Shown piece by piece: positions 63,474 to 64,000 of a stretch of DNA of 64,000 nt. The position numbers and the translations under genes were made by a program. This DNA comes from Patiria pectinifera. Taxonomy: Eukaryota > Echinodermata > Asteroidea > Valvatida > Asterinidae. The stretch spans positions 3,596,001 through 3,660,000 of the forward strand of contig CM057130.1 in assembly GCA_029964075.1 (NCBI GenBank), given 5' to 3'. The notes beneath the pieces are model-generated. The model did not search any database and was not told the DNA's origin. It saw nothing but the letters and a program-made list of their open reading frames with translations. The number at the start of each line of letters is the position of its first letter. Position 1 is the first letter of the stretch.

Positions 63474-64000
63474 CTGAGAGGAAAGACAAGTACAGTGGGT
63501 TTAGCTTTTGCTGGTCCCAGAGGGCTAGCGTAAGGTTCTAGTTGACTGACTGACTCACTGATTGTCACTTCTTATGTCAAAGAATACAACAAATTTGAAA
63601 AGAAATTTCACCGAGTACGAACTATGGTTGACATTGATTAAATCTTCATCGAACTTTAACTATTTAGGACCCGGGCCCAATTTCTTGGAAAAATACCTGC
63701 TTACTATAGTAGACAATTCTGTGCTGACAGTAAGCGTATTTCACATGCTAGAAAGGAATTTTGGCTTCTGCGCATGCGTACATCCCATAACTAAGGATTC
63801 TGTGCTTACAGGGTTAGCACATCATTTTTCTGCTAGCGCGGTTAGCACAAAACGGTGATCGTGAGCGCGGAATTCTGTGGTTAGCAGAGCCATGATATTG
63901 GGACCAGGTCTTATCGTTATTTATCAATAGCGGCACATTTTACAGCATGCAGTTCAACAAGGGATCGCTCACATTTTGTTATTTCTTGGGCTGGCATAAG
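63474..64000. other. Intron running off the right edge
   Basis: No further exon was found. The stretch 63700-63900 has repeated 'gtgct.ac.g' and 'ggttagca' motifs with some inverted symmetry. Confidence 0.5.

Overview
The window looks like the interior of one very large animal gene on the minus strand. Both ends of the gene lie outside it. I recognise 41 fibronectin type III (FN3) domains, carried by 52 exons between 63473 (most N-terminal seen) and 492 (most C-terminal seen). Joined, the exons give 11,235 coding bases, or 3,745 codons, with no frameshift or stop in the joined frame as I read it. No signal peptide, transmembrane segment, start codon, stop codon or non-FN3 domain lies inside the window. 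The 51 introns average about 1 kb and all fit GT-AG splicing.

Layout: each domain is a symmetric 1-1 cassette (a phase-1 intron on both sides). Thirty-one domains are one exon each (243-303 bases). Ten domains are cut by internal introns: domains 11, 13, 14, 18, 19, 23, 28, 34 and 40 have two exons, and domain 15 has three, the middle one a 21-base microexon. Numbering here runs from the N-terminal side (domain 1, about 63.3 kb) down to domain 41 (about 0.6 kb). Most domains keep the FN3 hallmarks: a core Trp in strand B, a Y-x-x-x-Y-like strand C and an L-x-P-x-T-x-Y tyrosine corner. Domains 9, 27, 32 and 37 lack the Trp, and domain 24 has His for the corner Tyr. The protein is probably extracellular (matrix protein or receptor ectodomain, like the long FN3 arrays of tenascins or PTPRB/PTPRJ-type phosphatases), but nothing in the window decides the family.

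The introns are packed with repeats. They hold tRNA-headed SINEs of at least three kinds, long foldback (hairpin) elements, a mariner-like TIR element, other TIR elements, and several unrelated-looking minisatellites. Many of the minisatellites share a CACAAGTC core and a conserved central segment. I read these as one foldback transposon family (ends close to CAGTGTTGTAGTC, hAT-like) whose subterminal repeats have expanded with different periods (11, 12, 15 and 78 bp). Other minisatellites are a 14-bp array that runs directly into a splice donor and an array carrying 12 exact AP-1 consensus sites.

Organism: a metazoan with compact multi-exon FN3 genes and tRNA SINEs ending in (ATT)n or carrying a 'cttgcccaagggcac' body. 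This suggests a marine invertebrate deuterostome, most likely an echinoderm. That is inference from repeat style and not proven here. No prokaryotic feature, rRNA, confident tRNA gene or CRISPR is present, and all plus-strand ORFs appear to be chance or repeat-derived.
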